Shown: positions 54,344-63,441 of the stretch, piece after piece | How positions within the stretch are numbered: position 1 is the stretch's first letter | Layout: the number at the start of each line of letters is the position of its first letter | Assembly: GCF_001767395.1 (NCBI RefSeq) | Contig: NZ_CP017014.1 | Location: 620,001 to 684,000 of the forward strand | Source: Rhodococcus sp. WMMA185 | Lineage (GTDB): Bacteria; Actinomycetota; Actinomycetes; Mycobacteriales; Mycobacteriaceae | Direction: 5' to 3' | DNA: 64,000 bases | Made by a program: the position numbers and the translations under genes | The notes under the pieces: model-generated | Told to the model about the DNA's origin: nothing | The model's input: only the letters and a program-made list of their open reading frames with translations | Databases searched by the model: none

Positions 54344-54372
54344 ACAATAAGACGCTATTGATTTTCGGTCAA
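54344..54372 (-). promoter_or_regulatory. Predicted promoter of the BVMO operon
   Basis: On the minus strand TTGACC (54372-54367) and TATTGT (54349-54344) are 17 bases apart, a good sigma-70-type match. The -10 ends 7 bases before ATG 54336, so the transcript may be leaderless. The -35 overlaps the CTATTGA operator sites, consistent with repression. Confidence 0.6.
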
Positions 54373-54382
54373 TAGCTATTGA
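54355..54382. promoter_or_regulatory. TetR-type operator, three CTATTGA half-sites
   Basis: CTATTGA (54355-54361), TCAATAG (54369-54375) and CTATTGA (54376-54382) form two overlapping inverted repeats; the inner pair is the perfect 14-bp palindrome TCAATAGCTATTGA. It lies between the divergent BVMO and TetR genes and overlaps the BVMO promoter -35. It is very likely the regulator's binding site. Confidence 0.75.
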
Positions 54383-54405
54383 CTTATGTTTAGTAGTCTA
54401 GTGTC

Positions 54406-55056
54406 ATGACAGTTGTGAAGCGGACCCGTCTCAGCCCGGAGCAACGGCGCGCGCAATTGATCGATCTCGGCGAGAAGATGCTGGCGGAACGACCCATCGA
54501 GCAGATCTCAGTCGAGGACATCGCGGATCAGGCGGGGGTGTCACCCGGCCTGCTGTTCCACTACTTCGCTTCCAAGCATGACTTCCACCTCGCGATCGTC
54601 CGGCATGCAAGCGACGAGATGCTCGACTACACGGCCGCCGATCCGGCCGTCGAGGAAACCGGCGATCCGATTCGGGTCCTGCGGTCGGTGTTGTCGTCCT
54701 TCATCGACTATGCCAGCGAGAATCGCGCATGCTACGTTTCGCTGTCGCGGGGAACGGCCAATGGTGACCCGGACATGCGGGAGATCTTCGAGCAGACCCG
54801 CGTGGTGATGTGCGAGCGGGTTCTCGACCAACTCAGGGCGCTCGGCATCGAGCCGACCCCCGCGGTCGCGCTCTCGGTGCGAGGGTGGATCGCCTACGTG
54901 GAGGAGGTCACCATCACCTGGTTGCACAACCCGTTGCCCAACGCTCAACTGTCCCGCGACGAACTGATCGACATCGCCGCCCAGGCTCTTCCCGCGCTCG
55001 CCGTCGCGGCAGCACCCGAGATGGCTGCCACCCTGCTGTCAGCTACCGCGAACTAG
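54406..55056 (+). CDS. TetR-family transcriptional repressor
   Basis: 216 aa. The N-terminal HTH (LIDLGEKMLAERPIEQISVEDIADQAGVSPGLLFHYFASKHDFHLAIV) is TetR-type; the C-terminal two-thirds is a helical ligand domain (ESRG-like AENRACYVSLSRGTANGDPDM). It is divergent from the BVMO gene across the CTATTGA operator. Its ligand is probably a substrate or product of the BVMO pathway. A bidirectional terminator follows. Confidence 0.92.
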   Translation: MTVVKRTRLSPEQRRAQLIDLGEKMLAERPIEQISVEDIADQAGVSPGLLFHYFASKHDFHLAIVRHASDEMLDYTAADPAVEETGDPIRVLRSVLSSFIDYASENRACYVSLSRGTANGDPDMREIFEQTRVVMCERVLDQLRALGIEPTPAVALSVRGWIAYVEEVTITWLHNPLPNAQLSRDELIDIAAQALPALAVAAAPEMAATLLSATAN

Positions 55057-55077
55057 TACTCACCAGGGACGGCGAAA

Positions 55078-55115
55078 GCCGGGCCGGTTCACTCCCTCGA
55101 GAGAACCGGCCCGGC
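55078..55115. terminator. Bidirectional terminator between tetR and kgd
   Basis: GCCGGGCCGGTTC / GAACCGGCCCGGC is a perfect 13-bp stem with a 12-base loop, between the convergent TetR and kgd genes. It is likely used by both. Confidence 0.9.
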
Positions 55116-55155
55116 CTTCGTGCAGACTCAGCTGAACGTTTCAGCGGTTGCGCGC

Positions 55156-58100
55156 TCAATCACTGAACGCGCGAGTGGTTTCACCTCTTTCGCTGAACGC
55201 CTCATCGATGATCTCTTGCTGCTCCACCGCGTGCACCTTGCTCGAGCCCGACGACGGCGCCGACATCGAACGACGCGAGATGCGCTTGATCCCGGCCAAT
55301 TTGTCGGGCAGCAACTCGGGCAGCGCCAGACCGAAGAACGGCCACGCGCCCTGGTTGGCCGGCTCCTCCTGAACCCATCTGAATTCGGTGGCATTCGGGT
55401 AGCGGTCGAGCGTCGCGCGCAGGCGACGGCTCGGAACCGGGTACAACTGTTCGATGCGAACGATCGCGATGTCCTCGCGGTTGTCCTTGTGCTTTCTCGC
55501 CAGCAGTTCCCAGTACAGCTTTCCGCTCACGAGGAGAACGCGGCGGACCTTGGCGCGGTCGGCGGCGCCGTCCTCGTACGCCGGTTCCTCGAACACCGAG
55601 CGGAACTTGCCGGTGGTGAAGTCTTCGACCTCCGAGACAGCAGCCTTGTTGCGCAGCATCGACTTCGGTGTGAAAACGACCAGCGGGCGACGGATTCCGT
55701 CGAGCGAGTGACGCCGCAGCAGGTGGAAGTAGCTCGCCGGTGTGGACGGCACCGCGACCGTCATCGAACTCTCGGCACACAGCTGCAAGAAGCGTTCGAT
55801 GCGACCGGACGTATGGTCGGGGCCTTGACCCTCATGGCCGTGCGGCAGCAGCAGCACGACGTCGGAAAGCTGTCCCCACTTGGCTTCACCTGAGGAGATG
55901 AATTCGTCGATGATCGACTGCGCACCGTTGACGAAGTCGCCGAACTGGGCCTCCCAGAGCACCAGTGCATCCGGATTACCCACGGCGTAGCCGTATTCGA
56001 AGCCGACGGCCGCAAACTCGCTGAGGGCGGAGTCGTAGACCATGAACTTGCCGGGGTTCTCGCTGCCCAGGTTCTGCAGAGGAGTGTATTCCGCACCGGT
56101 CTTGCGATCGATGAGCACCGAGTGGCGTTGGGTGAAGGTGCCGCGCCTCGAGTCCTGGCCGGACAGGCGAACGATCTTGCCCTGGTCGACAAGTGAACCG
56201 AAGGCGAGCAGTTCTGCGAACGCCCAGTCGATCTTGCCTTCGCGTGCCATTTCCCGCCGCTTCTCGATGACGGGCTTGACGCGCGGATGCACCGTGAACC
56301 CTTCGGGAAGGTCGACGAAAGCGTCCCCGATCCGCTCCAGAACCGAGACGTCGACGGACGTCTTCAGCTTGGTCGGCAGCGGCTGGTCCAACTCGACCGA
56401 CGAGCTGGGGCCGGGTGCGTACTTCTCGAGTTCGCGGACCTCGTTGAACACCCGCTCGAGTTGACCCTGGTAGTCGCGTAGGGCGTCTTCGGCTTCCTTC
56501 AGCGAGATGTCGCCGCGGCCGATCAGGGATTCGGTGTAGCTCTTGCGGACACTGCGCTTGGTGTCGATGACGTCATACATCGCCGGTTGCGTCATCGAGG
56601 GGTCGTCGCCCTCGTTGTGACCGCGGCGGCGGTAGCAGATCATGTCGATGACGACGTCCTTCTGGAACTTCTCGCGGAAGTCGACGGCCAGCTGGGCAAC
56701 CCACACGCAGGCCTCGGGGTCGTCGCCGTTGACGTGGAAGATCGGCGCGCCGATCATTTTCGCCACGTCGGTGCAGTACTCGGAGGACCGGGAGTGTTCA
56801 GGGGCGGTGGTGAAGCCCACCTGGTTGTTGACCACGATGTGCACGGTGCCACCGGTCCGGTAGCCACGCAGCAGTGCCAGGTTCAACGTTTCGGCAACCA
56901 CGCCCTGACCGGCGAACGCGGCATCTCCGTGCAGCATCAGCGGAAGGACGGTGAAGCCGTCCTCGCCCTTGTCGAGGATGTCCTGCTTGGCGCGGACCAA
57001 CCCCTCGAGGACGGGGTCGACCGCCTCGAGGTGTGAGGGATTGGCGGTGAGGGAAACGGTGATGTCGTTGTCACCGAACATCTGGATGTACGTGCCCTCG
57101 GCGCCGAGGTGATACTTCACGTCGCCGGAGCCGTGAGCGGCCGCCGGGTTCATGTTGCCCTCGAACTCGGTGAAGATCTTGGAGTACGGCTTGCCGACGA
57201 TGTTCGCCAGAACGTTCAGGCGACCACGGTGCGGCATGCCGATCACGACCTCGTCGAGCGCGTGCTCGGCGGCCTGATCGATAACGGCGTCCATCATCGG
57301 GATAACGGACTCGGCACCCTCGAGCGAGAATCGCTTCTGGCCGACGTACTTGGTCTGCAGGAACGTCTCGAAGGCCTCGGCCGCGTTGAGCTTGCTCAGG
57401 ATGTACTTCTGTTGGGCGACCGTCGGCTTGACGTGGTGTGCCTCGACCCGGTCCTGCAGCCACTGCTGCTGTTCCGGCTCGAGGATGTGCGTGTACTCGA
57501 CACCGATGTGGCGGCAGTACGCGTCACGCAGCACGCTGAGGACATCGCGCAGCTTCATCTTGGACTTGCCGTGGAAGCCGCCGACTTTGAACTCGCGGTC
57601 GAGGTCCCAGAGCGTCAGGTCGTGCGTGGTGACGTCGAGATCCGGATGGCTGCGGAACTTGTCCTTGACGAACTGGAGTGGGTCCGTGTCGGCCATCAGG
57701 TGACCGCGGTTGCGGTACGCGGCGATCAACTCCAGAACACGAGTGCTCTTGTCGACTGCGCCCTCCGGTACGTCCCGCCGCCAGCGGACCGGCTCGTACG
57801 GAATACGCAGGGAGTGGAAGATCTCGTCGTAGAACTCGTCGCTGATCAGCAGGTTGTGAATGGTCCGGAGGAAATCGCCGGACTCGGCGCCCTGAATGAT
57901 GCGGTGGTCGTACGTCGAGGTGAGGGTCATGAGCTTGCCGACGCCCATCTCGGCGATGCGCTCGTCGCTCGCACCCTGGAACTCCGCGGGGTACTCCATC
58001 GCGCCGGCACCGATGATGGCGCCCTGGCCGTTCATCAGGCGCGGCACCGAGTGCACGGTGCCGATCCCACCGGGGTTGGTGAGCGAGATCGTGACACCCG

Positions 58101-58968
58101 CGAAGTCTTCGGCCGTGAGCTTGCCGTCACGCGCACGACGAACGATGTCCTCGTAGGCGCTGTAGAACTGCGTGAAGTTGAACGTGTCGGTCTTCTTGAT
58201 CGCCGCGACGACGAGGGACCGGCTGCCGTTCTTGCCGGGCAGGTCGATAGCCAGGCCGAGGTTGGTGTGTTCGGGGGTGACCACGTTCGGCTTGCCGTCG
58301 ATCTCGGCGAAGTGGCGGTTCATGTTCGGGAATACCTTGACGGCCTGCACGATCGCGTACCCGAGAAGGTGGGTGAACGAGATCTTGCCGCCACGGGTAC
58401 GGGCGAGGTGATTGTTGATGACAATGCGGTTGTCCGCCATCAGCTTCGCGGGAATGGCGCGCACGCTCGTTGCAGTCGGAATCTCGAGCGATGCCGACAT
58501 GTTCTTCGCGACGGCAGCAGCCGCGCCGCGGAGAACTTTCGACTCGGGCTTGGCAGGAGCCTCGGCGGCAGGGGCGGATGCCTTCGTGTCCTTGACGGTC
58601 TTCGGTGCCGGGGCACTCTTCGGAGCGGCCTTGGGGGCCTTGGGAGACGCAGCCTTGGGAGACGCAGCCTTGGGAGACGCGCTCTTCGGCGCGGCACCGT
58701 TTGCCTGCTTGGTTTGGGGCGCAGGTGCGGTCTTCGGTGCGGAGGCCTGGGGGGTCGAAGTCGAGGCCGAGGGGGCAGCGGTTGCGGCGGCTTCGGCGGT
58801 TCCGTGTCCGTTGGCCGCGCCGGCCTTCGAGGCAGTCTCGGGAGAATAATCTGTCAGGAATTCGTGCCAGCTGGCGTCCACGGACGACGGGTCGTCCTGG
58901 AAGCGCTGGTACATCTCGTCAACCAGCCATTGGTTCTGTCCGAACTGGGATGTAGAGCTGCTGCTCAC
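55156..58968 (-). CDS. kgd: Multifunctional 2-oxoglutarate decarboxylase / dehydrogenase E1-E2 (Kgd)
   Basis: 1270 aa. The N-terminal tail ([32 protein letters not shown]) and an Ala/Pro/Lys-rich linker precede an E2-type acyltransferase domain with TYDHRIIQG (D354-H355-R356). The ThDP-dependent E1 domain follows ([49 protein letters not shown]). In mycobacteria it acts as oxoglutarate decarboxylase, KDH-complex E1/E2, and makes 2-hydroxy-3-oxoadipate. GTG 58968 is the start. It links the TCA cycle to glutamate and succinate metabolism. Confidence 0.97.
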   Translation of the reverse strand: MSSSSTSQFGQNQWLVDEMYQRFQDDPSSVDASWHEFLTDYSPETASKAGAANGHGTAEAAATAAPSASTSTPQASAPKTAPAPQTKQANGAAPKSASPKAASPKAASPKAPKAAPKSAPAPKTVKDTKASAPAAEAPAKPESKVLRGAAAAVAKNMSASLEIPTATSVRAIPAKLMADNRIVINNHLARTRGGKISFTHLLGYAIVQAVKVFPNMNRHFAEIDGKPNVVTPEHTNLGLAIDLPGKNGSRSLVVAAIKKTDTFNFTQFYSAYEDIVRRARDGKLTAEDFAGVTISLTNPGGIGTVHSVPRLMNGQGAIIGAGAMEYPAEFQGASDERIAEMGVGKLMTLTSTYDHRIIQGAESGDFLRTIHNLLISDEFYDEIFHSLRIPYEPVRWRRDVPEGAVDKSTRVLELIAAYRNRGHLMADTDPLQFVKDKFRSHPDLDVTTHDLTLWDLDREFKVGGFHGKSKMKLRDVLSVLRDAYCRHIGVEYTHILEPEQQQWLQDRVEAHHVKPTVAQQKYILSKLNAAEAFETFLQTKYVGQKRFSLEGAESVIPMMDAVIDQAAEHALDEVVIGMPHRGRLNVLANIVGKPYSKIFTEFEGNMNPAAAHGSGDVKYHLGAEGTYIQMFGDNDITVSLTANPSHLEAVDPVLEGLVRAKQDILDKGEDGFTVLPLMLHGDAAFAGQGVVAETLNLALLRGYRTGGTVHIVVNNQVGFTTAPEHSRSSEYCTDVAKMIGAPIFHVNGDDPEACVWVAQLAVDFREKFQKDVVIDMICYRRRGHNEGDDPSMTQPAMYDVIDTKRSVRKSYTESLIGRGDISLKEAEDALRDYQGQLERVFNEVRELEKYAPGPSSSVELDQPLPTKLKTSVDVSVLERIGDAFVDLPEGFTVHPRVKPVIEKRREMAREGKIDWAFAELLAFGSLVDQGKIVRLSGQDSRRGTFTQRHSVLIDRKTGAEYTPLQNLGSENPGKFMVYDSALSEFAAVGFEYGYAVGNPDALVLWEAQFGDFVNGAQSIIDEFISSGEAKWGQLSDVVLLLPHGHEGQGPDHTSGRIERFLQLCAESSMTVAVPSTPASYFHLLRRHSLDGIRRPLVVFTPKSMLRNKAAVSEVEDFTTGKFRSVFEEPAYEDGAADRAKVRRVLLVSGKLYWELLARKHKDNREDIAIVRIEQLYPVPSRRLRATLDRYPNATEFRWVQEEPANQGAWPFFGLALPELLPDKLAGIKRISRRSMSAPSSGSSKVHAVEQQEIIDEAFSERGETTRAFSD

Positions 58969-59493
58969 GGCAGGTATTCGCCTCGTTTCTATTTCGGTAC
59001 CCGATCAGAGTGCCTATATAACATGAGAGTAGCCCCCGCGTGTTACGCGTACTTAACCCGACGAACACGTGTTGACCGTCCCACGGCTTTTCGATGGGGT
59101 TACCATCGATGACGGTTCTCGCCCCGCGATTATTCCCCGCTACTGTCTCCGCCGCATCTCGCAACGCACGAGAGCGGTTGTCCTCATAGCTCAACGAGGT
59201 ACGGAATCCGGTCTGGACCACCGGTCCCCAGTTGACGCCGTTTGGTTGTCGAATAGGTCACGGCAACGTGCCATGACACCGCCAACATAACAGAAGTATG
59301 ACGGCAAGTCGGGTCGCTCGTTTCGAGGACTACCTGCTAGATGGCCGAATCGGGGGTCTGCTCGTCGGTCCGTTGCCGCCAGGATCGGCACGATGCGCCG
59401 GCGGTGCCACACACTTCCCAATGCACCGGCCAACCCTTGCCTACGGGTGACGCATCCCACTTCCGCGACGGAGGTGACGGAGCAGAACACCCG
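58969..59493 (-). other. Intergenic region upstream of kgd
   Basis: 525 bases between the kgd start and the stop of the Mo-hydroxylase gene. Frames of 70-110 codons here overlap one another on both strands and have neither ribosome sites nor family resemblance, so I call none. On the kgd strand an A/T-rich TTATATA stretch (about 59015-59022) is a possible -10; no clear -35 is seen. The region presumably carries the kgd promoter. Confidence 0.5.
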
Positions 59494-61827
59494 TCAACCG
59501 CAACCGGCAATGTGTTCGGGTCGCACGGGCACCCGGGGGAGTTCCAAGCCGGTGGCGTCTCTGATCGCAGCGACGATCGCGGGTATGGAAGACAACGTGG
59601 GGGGTTCGCCGGCTCCGCGGAGCCCGTACGGAGCTAGCGGGTCCGGGCTCTCGACGATCTCGAGGCGCATCGGTGGCATGTCTACGATCGTGGGAATGAG
59701 GTAGTCGGCGAACGACGGGTTCTGTACCAGCCCGTCCTTGATGACGATCTCCTCCATCACCGCCAGCCCGAGGCCCTGGGCCGACCCGCCGTGGATCTGG
59801 CCTTCCAGTGCCAACCGGTTGAGGACTTTGCCCACATCCTGCACGGCGGCCATCTCGACAACCTTGACCAGGCCGAGCTCGACATCGACGTCGACGACCG
59901 CGCGGTGTACGCACAACCCGTGCTGAGTGTGAACGGCGCCCTGCCCGGTTGCCGGGTCCATGCCGCTGGTGGCCCGGTGGTGAAACTCCCGAGTCTGCTC
60001 GATGACTCGGTCGCCGAGAACGTCCTCGAGGGCGGCGATCGTACCTTCCGAGGCCGACTCGATCTTTCCCCCGACCAGGCTCAAGTCTTCGACGACCCGG
60101 CCCAGATGGATTCTTGTCAGAGCGAAGACGACGTCGCGTACCGCTTCGCAGGCTGCCTTCACCGCACCTCCGGTGATGTACGACTGGCGCGACGCTGAAG
60201 TCGATCCGGCACTGCCGACTCGGTTGTCGGCAGGGTGGATGGTGACTCGGGTGACGCCCAGTTCGGTACGGGCGATCTGCGTCTGCAGCGTCACCAGACC
60301 CTGGCCCACTTCGGCGGCGGCGGTGTGCACCAGCGCGGTGGCCTCGCCGCCTATGACCTCGAGTCTGACTCGGGCCGTGGAGTAGTCGTCGCGGGACTCG
60401 GAGGAGCAGAAGTTCTTGATGCCGACCCCGTAGCCGACGCCTCGCACCACACCCTCACCGTGGGTGGTCTGCGAGGCACATCCAGGAAGGCTCCACATGT
60501 CGGTGGTATCGGGCGGGGCAGGCATCGGCAACGCTTCGGCCCGCGTGATCATCTCGGCGAGCGGAGTGGCCGCCTCGATCACCTGCCCTGTGGCCAGTGC
60601 TGAGCCCTGTTTGATCGCATTGATCCGGCGCACTTCGACCCGGCTGATCCCACAGGCCTCGGCCACCTTGTCCATCATCGACTCGTACGCGAAGCACGCC
60701 TGCAGGGCGCCGAAACCGCGCATCGCTCCACACGGAGGATTGTTGGTGTAGACACCGTACGAATCGATCTCGATATTGGGAATCACGTACGGGCCGACGG
60801 CGAGAGAGGCGGCGGTACCGACGATGCCCTGAGTGGCCGACGTATAGGCACCACCGTCGAAAATGAGTTCCGTGTCGGCGAAGAGCAGCTTCCCTTCGCG
60901 CGTCGCCCCGTACTCATAGCGCATCTGGGCCGGGTGCCGGTGTACGTGGCCGAAGAATGACTCGTAGCGGCTGTACACGATCTTGACCGGCTTGCCGGTG
61001 TGTAGCGCCAGCATTGCCGCGTGGATCTCCATCGAGAGATCCTCGCGACCGCCGAACGCCCCGCCGACACCGGCAAGAGTCATCCGGATCTTCTCCTGCG
61101 GCAAGTCGAGGCACGGTGCGATCTGTTCGAGATCCTTGTGTATCCACTGCGTGGCGACGTACAGATCGACGCCGCCGTCCTCGTTCGGAATCGCCAGTCC
61201 GGACTCCGGCCCGAGGAACGCGGGATCCTGGCTCCCGGTAGCGAACTCGCCGCTGACCACCACGTCCGCCGCCGCCCGAGCGGAAGCGACATCGCCGACG
61301 CGGACCGGCTGATGGCGAACCAAGCCGCCGAGCTCTTGAACTTTCGGATAACTGGGGTCCAATGCTGCGCGGCGTACATCGACAAGCGGTTCGAGCACCT
61401 CGTAGTCGACGACGATCTTCTCCATCGCTCGCCGCGCCGTCTCCGGGTGGTCGGCAGCGACGAGGGCGATCGGTTCGCCCTGATACCTGACCTCTTCGAA
61501 CGCAAGTACCGGTTGGTCTTGCGGACTGCTCATACCGAAGCACTTTCGCCCCGGGACATCCTCGTGAGTGAGGACTGCCTCCACGCCGGCAGTGGCGAGA
61601 GCCTCACCGATCTGCACGGACAAGATTCTTGCCCGCGGGTGTGGGCTGCGAAGGGTTGCACCCCAAAGCATTCCGTCGATCGAGAGGTCTGACGAGAAGG
61701 CGAACTCTCCTTTGACCTTCAGCGACCCGTCCGGCCGTAGTGGGCTATCACCGACCCCTCCCTGACCCGGCGCGACGATTTCTCCCGGTGTCCGCGATGG
61801 TTTCGGTGTCTGCAATGGCGTGGTCAC
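59494..61827 (-). CDS. Molybdenum hydroxylase large subunit (xanthine dehydrogenase family)
   Basis: 777 aa, molybdopterin-cytosine-dinucleotide binding. GVGGAFGGREDLSMEIHAAMLA, NNPPCGAMRGFGALQACFAYESMMDKVA, AAAEVGQGLVTLQTQIA and the active-site GLRGAGEPPTLSSIPAI with E741 are present. The CO-dehydrogenase AYxCSFR loop is absent, so this is not form I CoxL. It probably hydroxylates a purine or another N-heterocycle (PucD-like), but the substrate is not proven. GTG 61827 overlaps the 2Fe-2S gene stop. Confidence 0.88.
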   Translation of the reverse strand: MTTPLQTPKPSRTPGEIVAPGQGGVGDSPLRPDGSLKVKGEFAFSSDLSIDGMLWGATLRSPHPRARILSVQIGEALATAGVEAVLTHEDVPGRKCFGMSSPQDQPVLAFEEVRYQGEPIALVAADHPETARRAMEKIVVDYEVLEPLVDVRRAALDPSYPKVQELGGLVRHQPVRVGDVASARAAADVVVSGEFATGSQDPAFLGPESGLAIPNEDGGVDLYVATQWIHKDLEQIAPCLDLPQEKIRMTLAGVGGAFGGREDLSMEIHAAMLALHTGKPVKIVYSRYESFFGHVHRHPAQMRYEYGATREGKLLFADTELIFDGGAYTSATQGIVGTAASLAVGPYVIPNIEIDSYGVYTNNPPCGAMRGFGALQACFAYESMMDKVAEACGISRVEVRRINAIKQGSALATGQVIEAATPLAEMITRAEALPMPAPPDTTDMWSLPGCASQTTHGEGVVRGVGYGVGIKNFCSSESRDDYSTARVRLEVIGGEATALVHTAAAEVGQGLVTLQTQIARTELGVTRVTIHPADNRVGSAGSTSASRQSYITGGAVKAACEAVRDVVFALTRIHLGRVVEDLSLVGGKIESASEGTIAALEDVLGDRVIEQTREFHHRATSGMDPATGQGAVHTQHGLCVHRAVVDVDVELGLVKVVEMAAVQDVGKVLNRLALEGQIHGGSAQGLGLAVMEEIVIKDGLVQNPSFADYLIPTIVDMPPMRLEIVESPDPLAPYGLRGAGEPPTLSSIPAIVAAIRDATGLELPRVPVRPEHIAGCG

Positions 61828-62324
61828 AGTGACACCGGCCTCGGTGAGGTGGCGATCGACCCCGCTCTCCGTGAGGCGGCGAGGCGCACCGCGTCGAGGA
61901 TCTTTTCGTAGCCAGTGCAGCGGCACAGATTGCCGGCGAGGGCCTCACGAATTTGCGTATCGGACGGATTGTCCACTCGTTCGAGTAGGTCATGTGCCTG
62001 CATCACCATGCCCGGGGTGCAGAACCCACACTGGATGGCGCCACATTCGACGAATGCCTCCTGAATCGGACCGAGCTGGTCGCCATCAGCGAGCCCTTCC
62101 ACTGTGCGAATTTCGCGTCCTTGGACCTGACCCGCGGCCACCAGGCAGGCGCATGTCGGAAGGTCGTCGAGATAGACCGTGCACGACCCGCATGCGCCCT
62201 GCTCGCAGGCGTTTTTCGAGCCCGGAAGCCCTACTCGTTCGCGGAGGAGGTAGAGGAGGCTCTCGCCTTCCCACACATCGTCTACCACCTGCTGCTTGCC
62301 GTTGACTGTGCATGTCACACGCAT
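61824..62324 (-). CDS. Molybdenum hydroxylase 2Fe-2S subunit
   Basis: 166 aa. Plant-type 2Fe-2S cluster: C40, C45, C48, C60 (NACEQGACGSCTVYL). C-terminal helical cluster: C99, C102, C134, C136 (CGFCTPGM and CRCTGYE). It passes electrons from the Mo site to FAD. ATG 62324 lies 2 bases after the FAD-subunit stop; the frame upstream is a shadow of that gene. The stop overlaps the large-subunit start (GTGA). Confidence 0.94.
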   Translation of the reverse strand: MRVTCTVNGKQQVVDDVWEGESLLYLLRERVGLPGSKNACEQGACGSCTVYLDDLPTCACLVAAGQVQGREIRTVEGLADGDQLGPIQEAFVECGAIQCGFCTPGMVMQAHDLLERVDNPSDTQIREALAGNLCRCTGYEKILDAVRLAASRRAGSIATSPRPVSL

Positions 62325-62326
62325 GT

Positions 62327-63223
62327 TCAGGCTGCCTTCCCGTTGTTCGCATGGTCTTGCCAAGCCCAGGTGAGAGCTCTTCTGGCGATGACTGAGAGAG
62401 CGTGCCTGCGGTATTGCGCCGTGGCTCGAACATCGTCGACTGGGTCGGCAGCCTCGGCAACCAGATTGCCGAACGTGCGGGCGACCGCGCCGTCGAGCGC
62501 ACCGTCCCAATCGAGTTCGGCGGCCAGGAAGTCCTCGGCCGCAAGGGCGCGGCGTGGGCTGGGGGCGGCCGATCCGAGCCCCGTGCCGACGCGGCGCTCC
62601 CCCGGGAACAGAGCAATCGAGAAGGAACATGTTGCCGCCACCATCGCGTTCCGCTTACCGATCTTGGAGAAGTACTGCGGGCCGGAGGCCGGCGCAACAT
62701 GGAAAGCGCGGATGAGCTCATCGGGGGCGAGCGCGTTCCGCTTCGCGCCCAGGAAAAACTCGGTGGCCGGGATCATTCGCGCGCCGCGGGCAGACGATTC
62801 GACTTCGATCACGGCGCCCATCGCCAGCAGCGGCGCATGGGTGTCACCGGAGGCCGCACCGAGATTTCCGCCGACGGTACCGCGGTTGCGGATCTGGCTC
62901 GAGCCGATGGTCCGGGCGGCCTGGGCGAGTGCAGGTAGTCGGTCGCCGAGTTCCGAGATCAGTCGCGCATACGGCACCCCCGCCCCGACCCGCAGCGTTC
63001 CGTTCTCCAGTTGCTCCCACCTGGTCAGTTCGGTGACCGGATTGAGGTCCAGCAGCGCCGTCGGTCGATTCAGGTCCAAGTTCAACCCGACCATGACGCT
63101 GGTGCCGCCCTGGATGGGTACGGTGCTGGGACGTTCGACCATGACGGTCAGGGCGTCTTCCCAAGCTTCTGGTCGCAGGAAATCCATGATGTCCGGTGCT
63201 CTCCGCTCGCGGTGGGTTCCCAT
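62327..63223 (-). CDS. Molybdenum hydroxylase FAD-binding subunit
   Basis: 298 aa, CoxM/XdhB-type. VPIQGGTSVMVGLNLDLNRPTALLDL and GSSQIRNRGTVGGNLGAASGDTHAPLL bind FAD. Order FAD, 2Fe-2S, Mo is that of cox and puc-type clusters. ATG 63223 has GGGAG upstream; ATG 63187 (MDFLRPEAW) is an alternative that gives the family's usual N-terminus. It is the first gene of the operon. No maturation gene (xdhC/MoCo) is in the window. Confidence 0.93.
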   Translation of the reverse strand: MGTHRERRAPDIMDFLRPEAWEDALTVMVERPSTVPIQGGTSVMVGLNLDLNRPTALLDLNPVTELTRWEQLENGTLRVGAGVPYARLISELGDRLPALAQAARTIGSSQIRNRGTVGGNLGAASGDTHAPLLAMGAVIEVESSARGARMIPATEFFLGAKRNALAPDELIRAFHVAPASGPQYFSKIGKRNAMVAATCSFSIALFPGERRVGTGLGSAAPSPRRALAAEDFLAAELDWDGALDGAVARTFGNLVAEAADPVDDVRATAQYRRHALSVIARRALTWAWQDHANNGKAA

Positions 63224-63281
63224 CCAGTACTACTCCCGCAGACGGCGCAGGGCGAGTGAGAAGGTCTCGAGCGATTGATGA

Positions 63282-63319
63282 CCCTCGGGGCTTGGGTTCA
63301 CCCTCGAGACGTGGGTTCG
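63282..63319. repeat. Imperfect 19-bp tandem repeat
   Basis: CCCTCGGGGCTTGGGTTCA and CCCTCGAGACGTGGGTTCG are adjacent, with four mismatches. They lie between the Mo-hydroxylase operon and the terminal lipoprotein gene. Confidence 0.6.
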
Positions 63320-63336
63320 TGATTCCTAGAAACCTT

Positions 63337-63380
63337 CTTGTTCCTTGTGGCGGTACTCCTTGTTCCTTGTGGCGGTATTC
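63337..63380. repeat. Tandem 22-bp repeat, two copies
   Basis: CTTGTTCCTTGTGGCGGTA[C/T]TC occurs twice in direct succession with one mismatch, in the divergent space between the Mo-hydroxylase FAD gene and the lipoprotein gene, about 60 bases before the latter's start. Confidence 0.85.
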
Positions 63381-63441
63381 GACGGAAGATGCGCCGGAAC
63401 AAGGTCAGCCGTGATGAGGACGTGAGAGTACGGTATGGCGG

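Noticed and set aside
57109..59112. 667-codon open frame on the plus strand
   Set aside because: It is fully antisense to kgd, whose protein is clearly recognisable. The long frame is a by-product of high GC content.
59191..59490. Small open frame between kgd and the Mo-hydroxylase operon
   Set aside because: Overlaps frames on the other strand. Arginine-rich composition typical of random high-GC frames.
59494..61827. CO dehydrogenase large subunit
   Set aside because: The gene order would fit cox, but the AYxCSFR active-site loop of form I CoxL is missing. The sequence fits the xanthine dehydrogenase group better.
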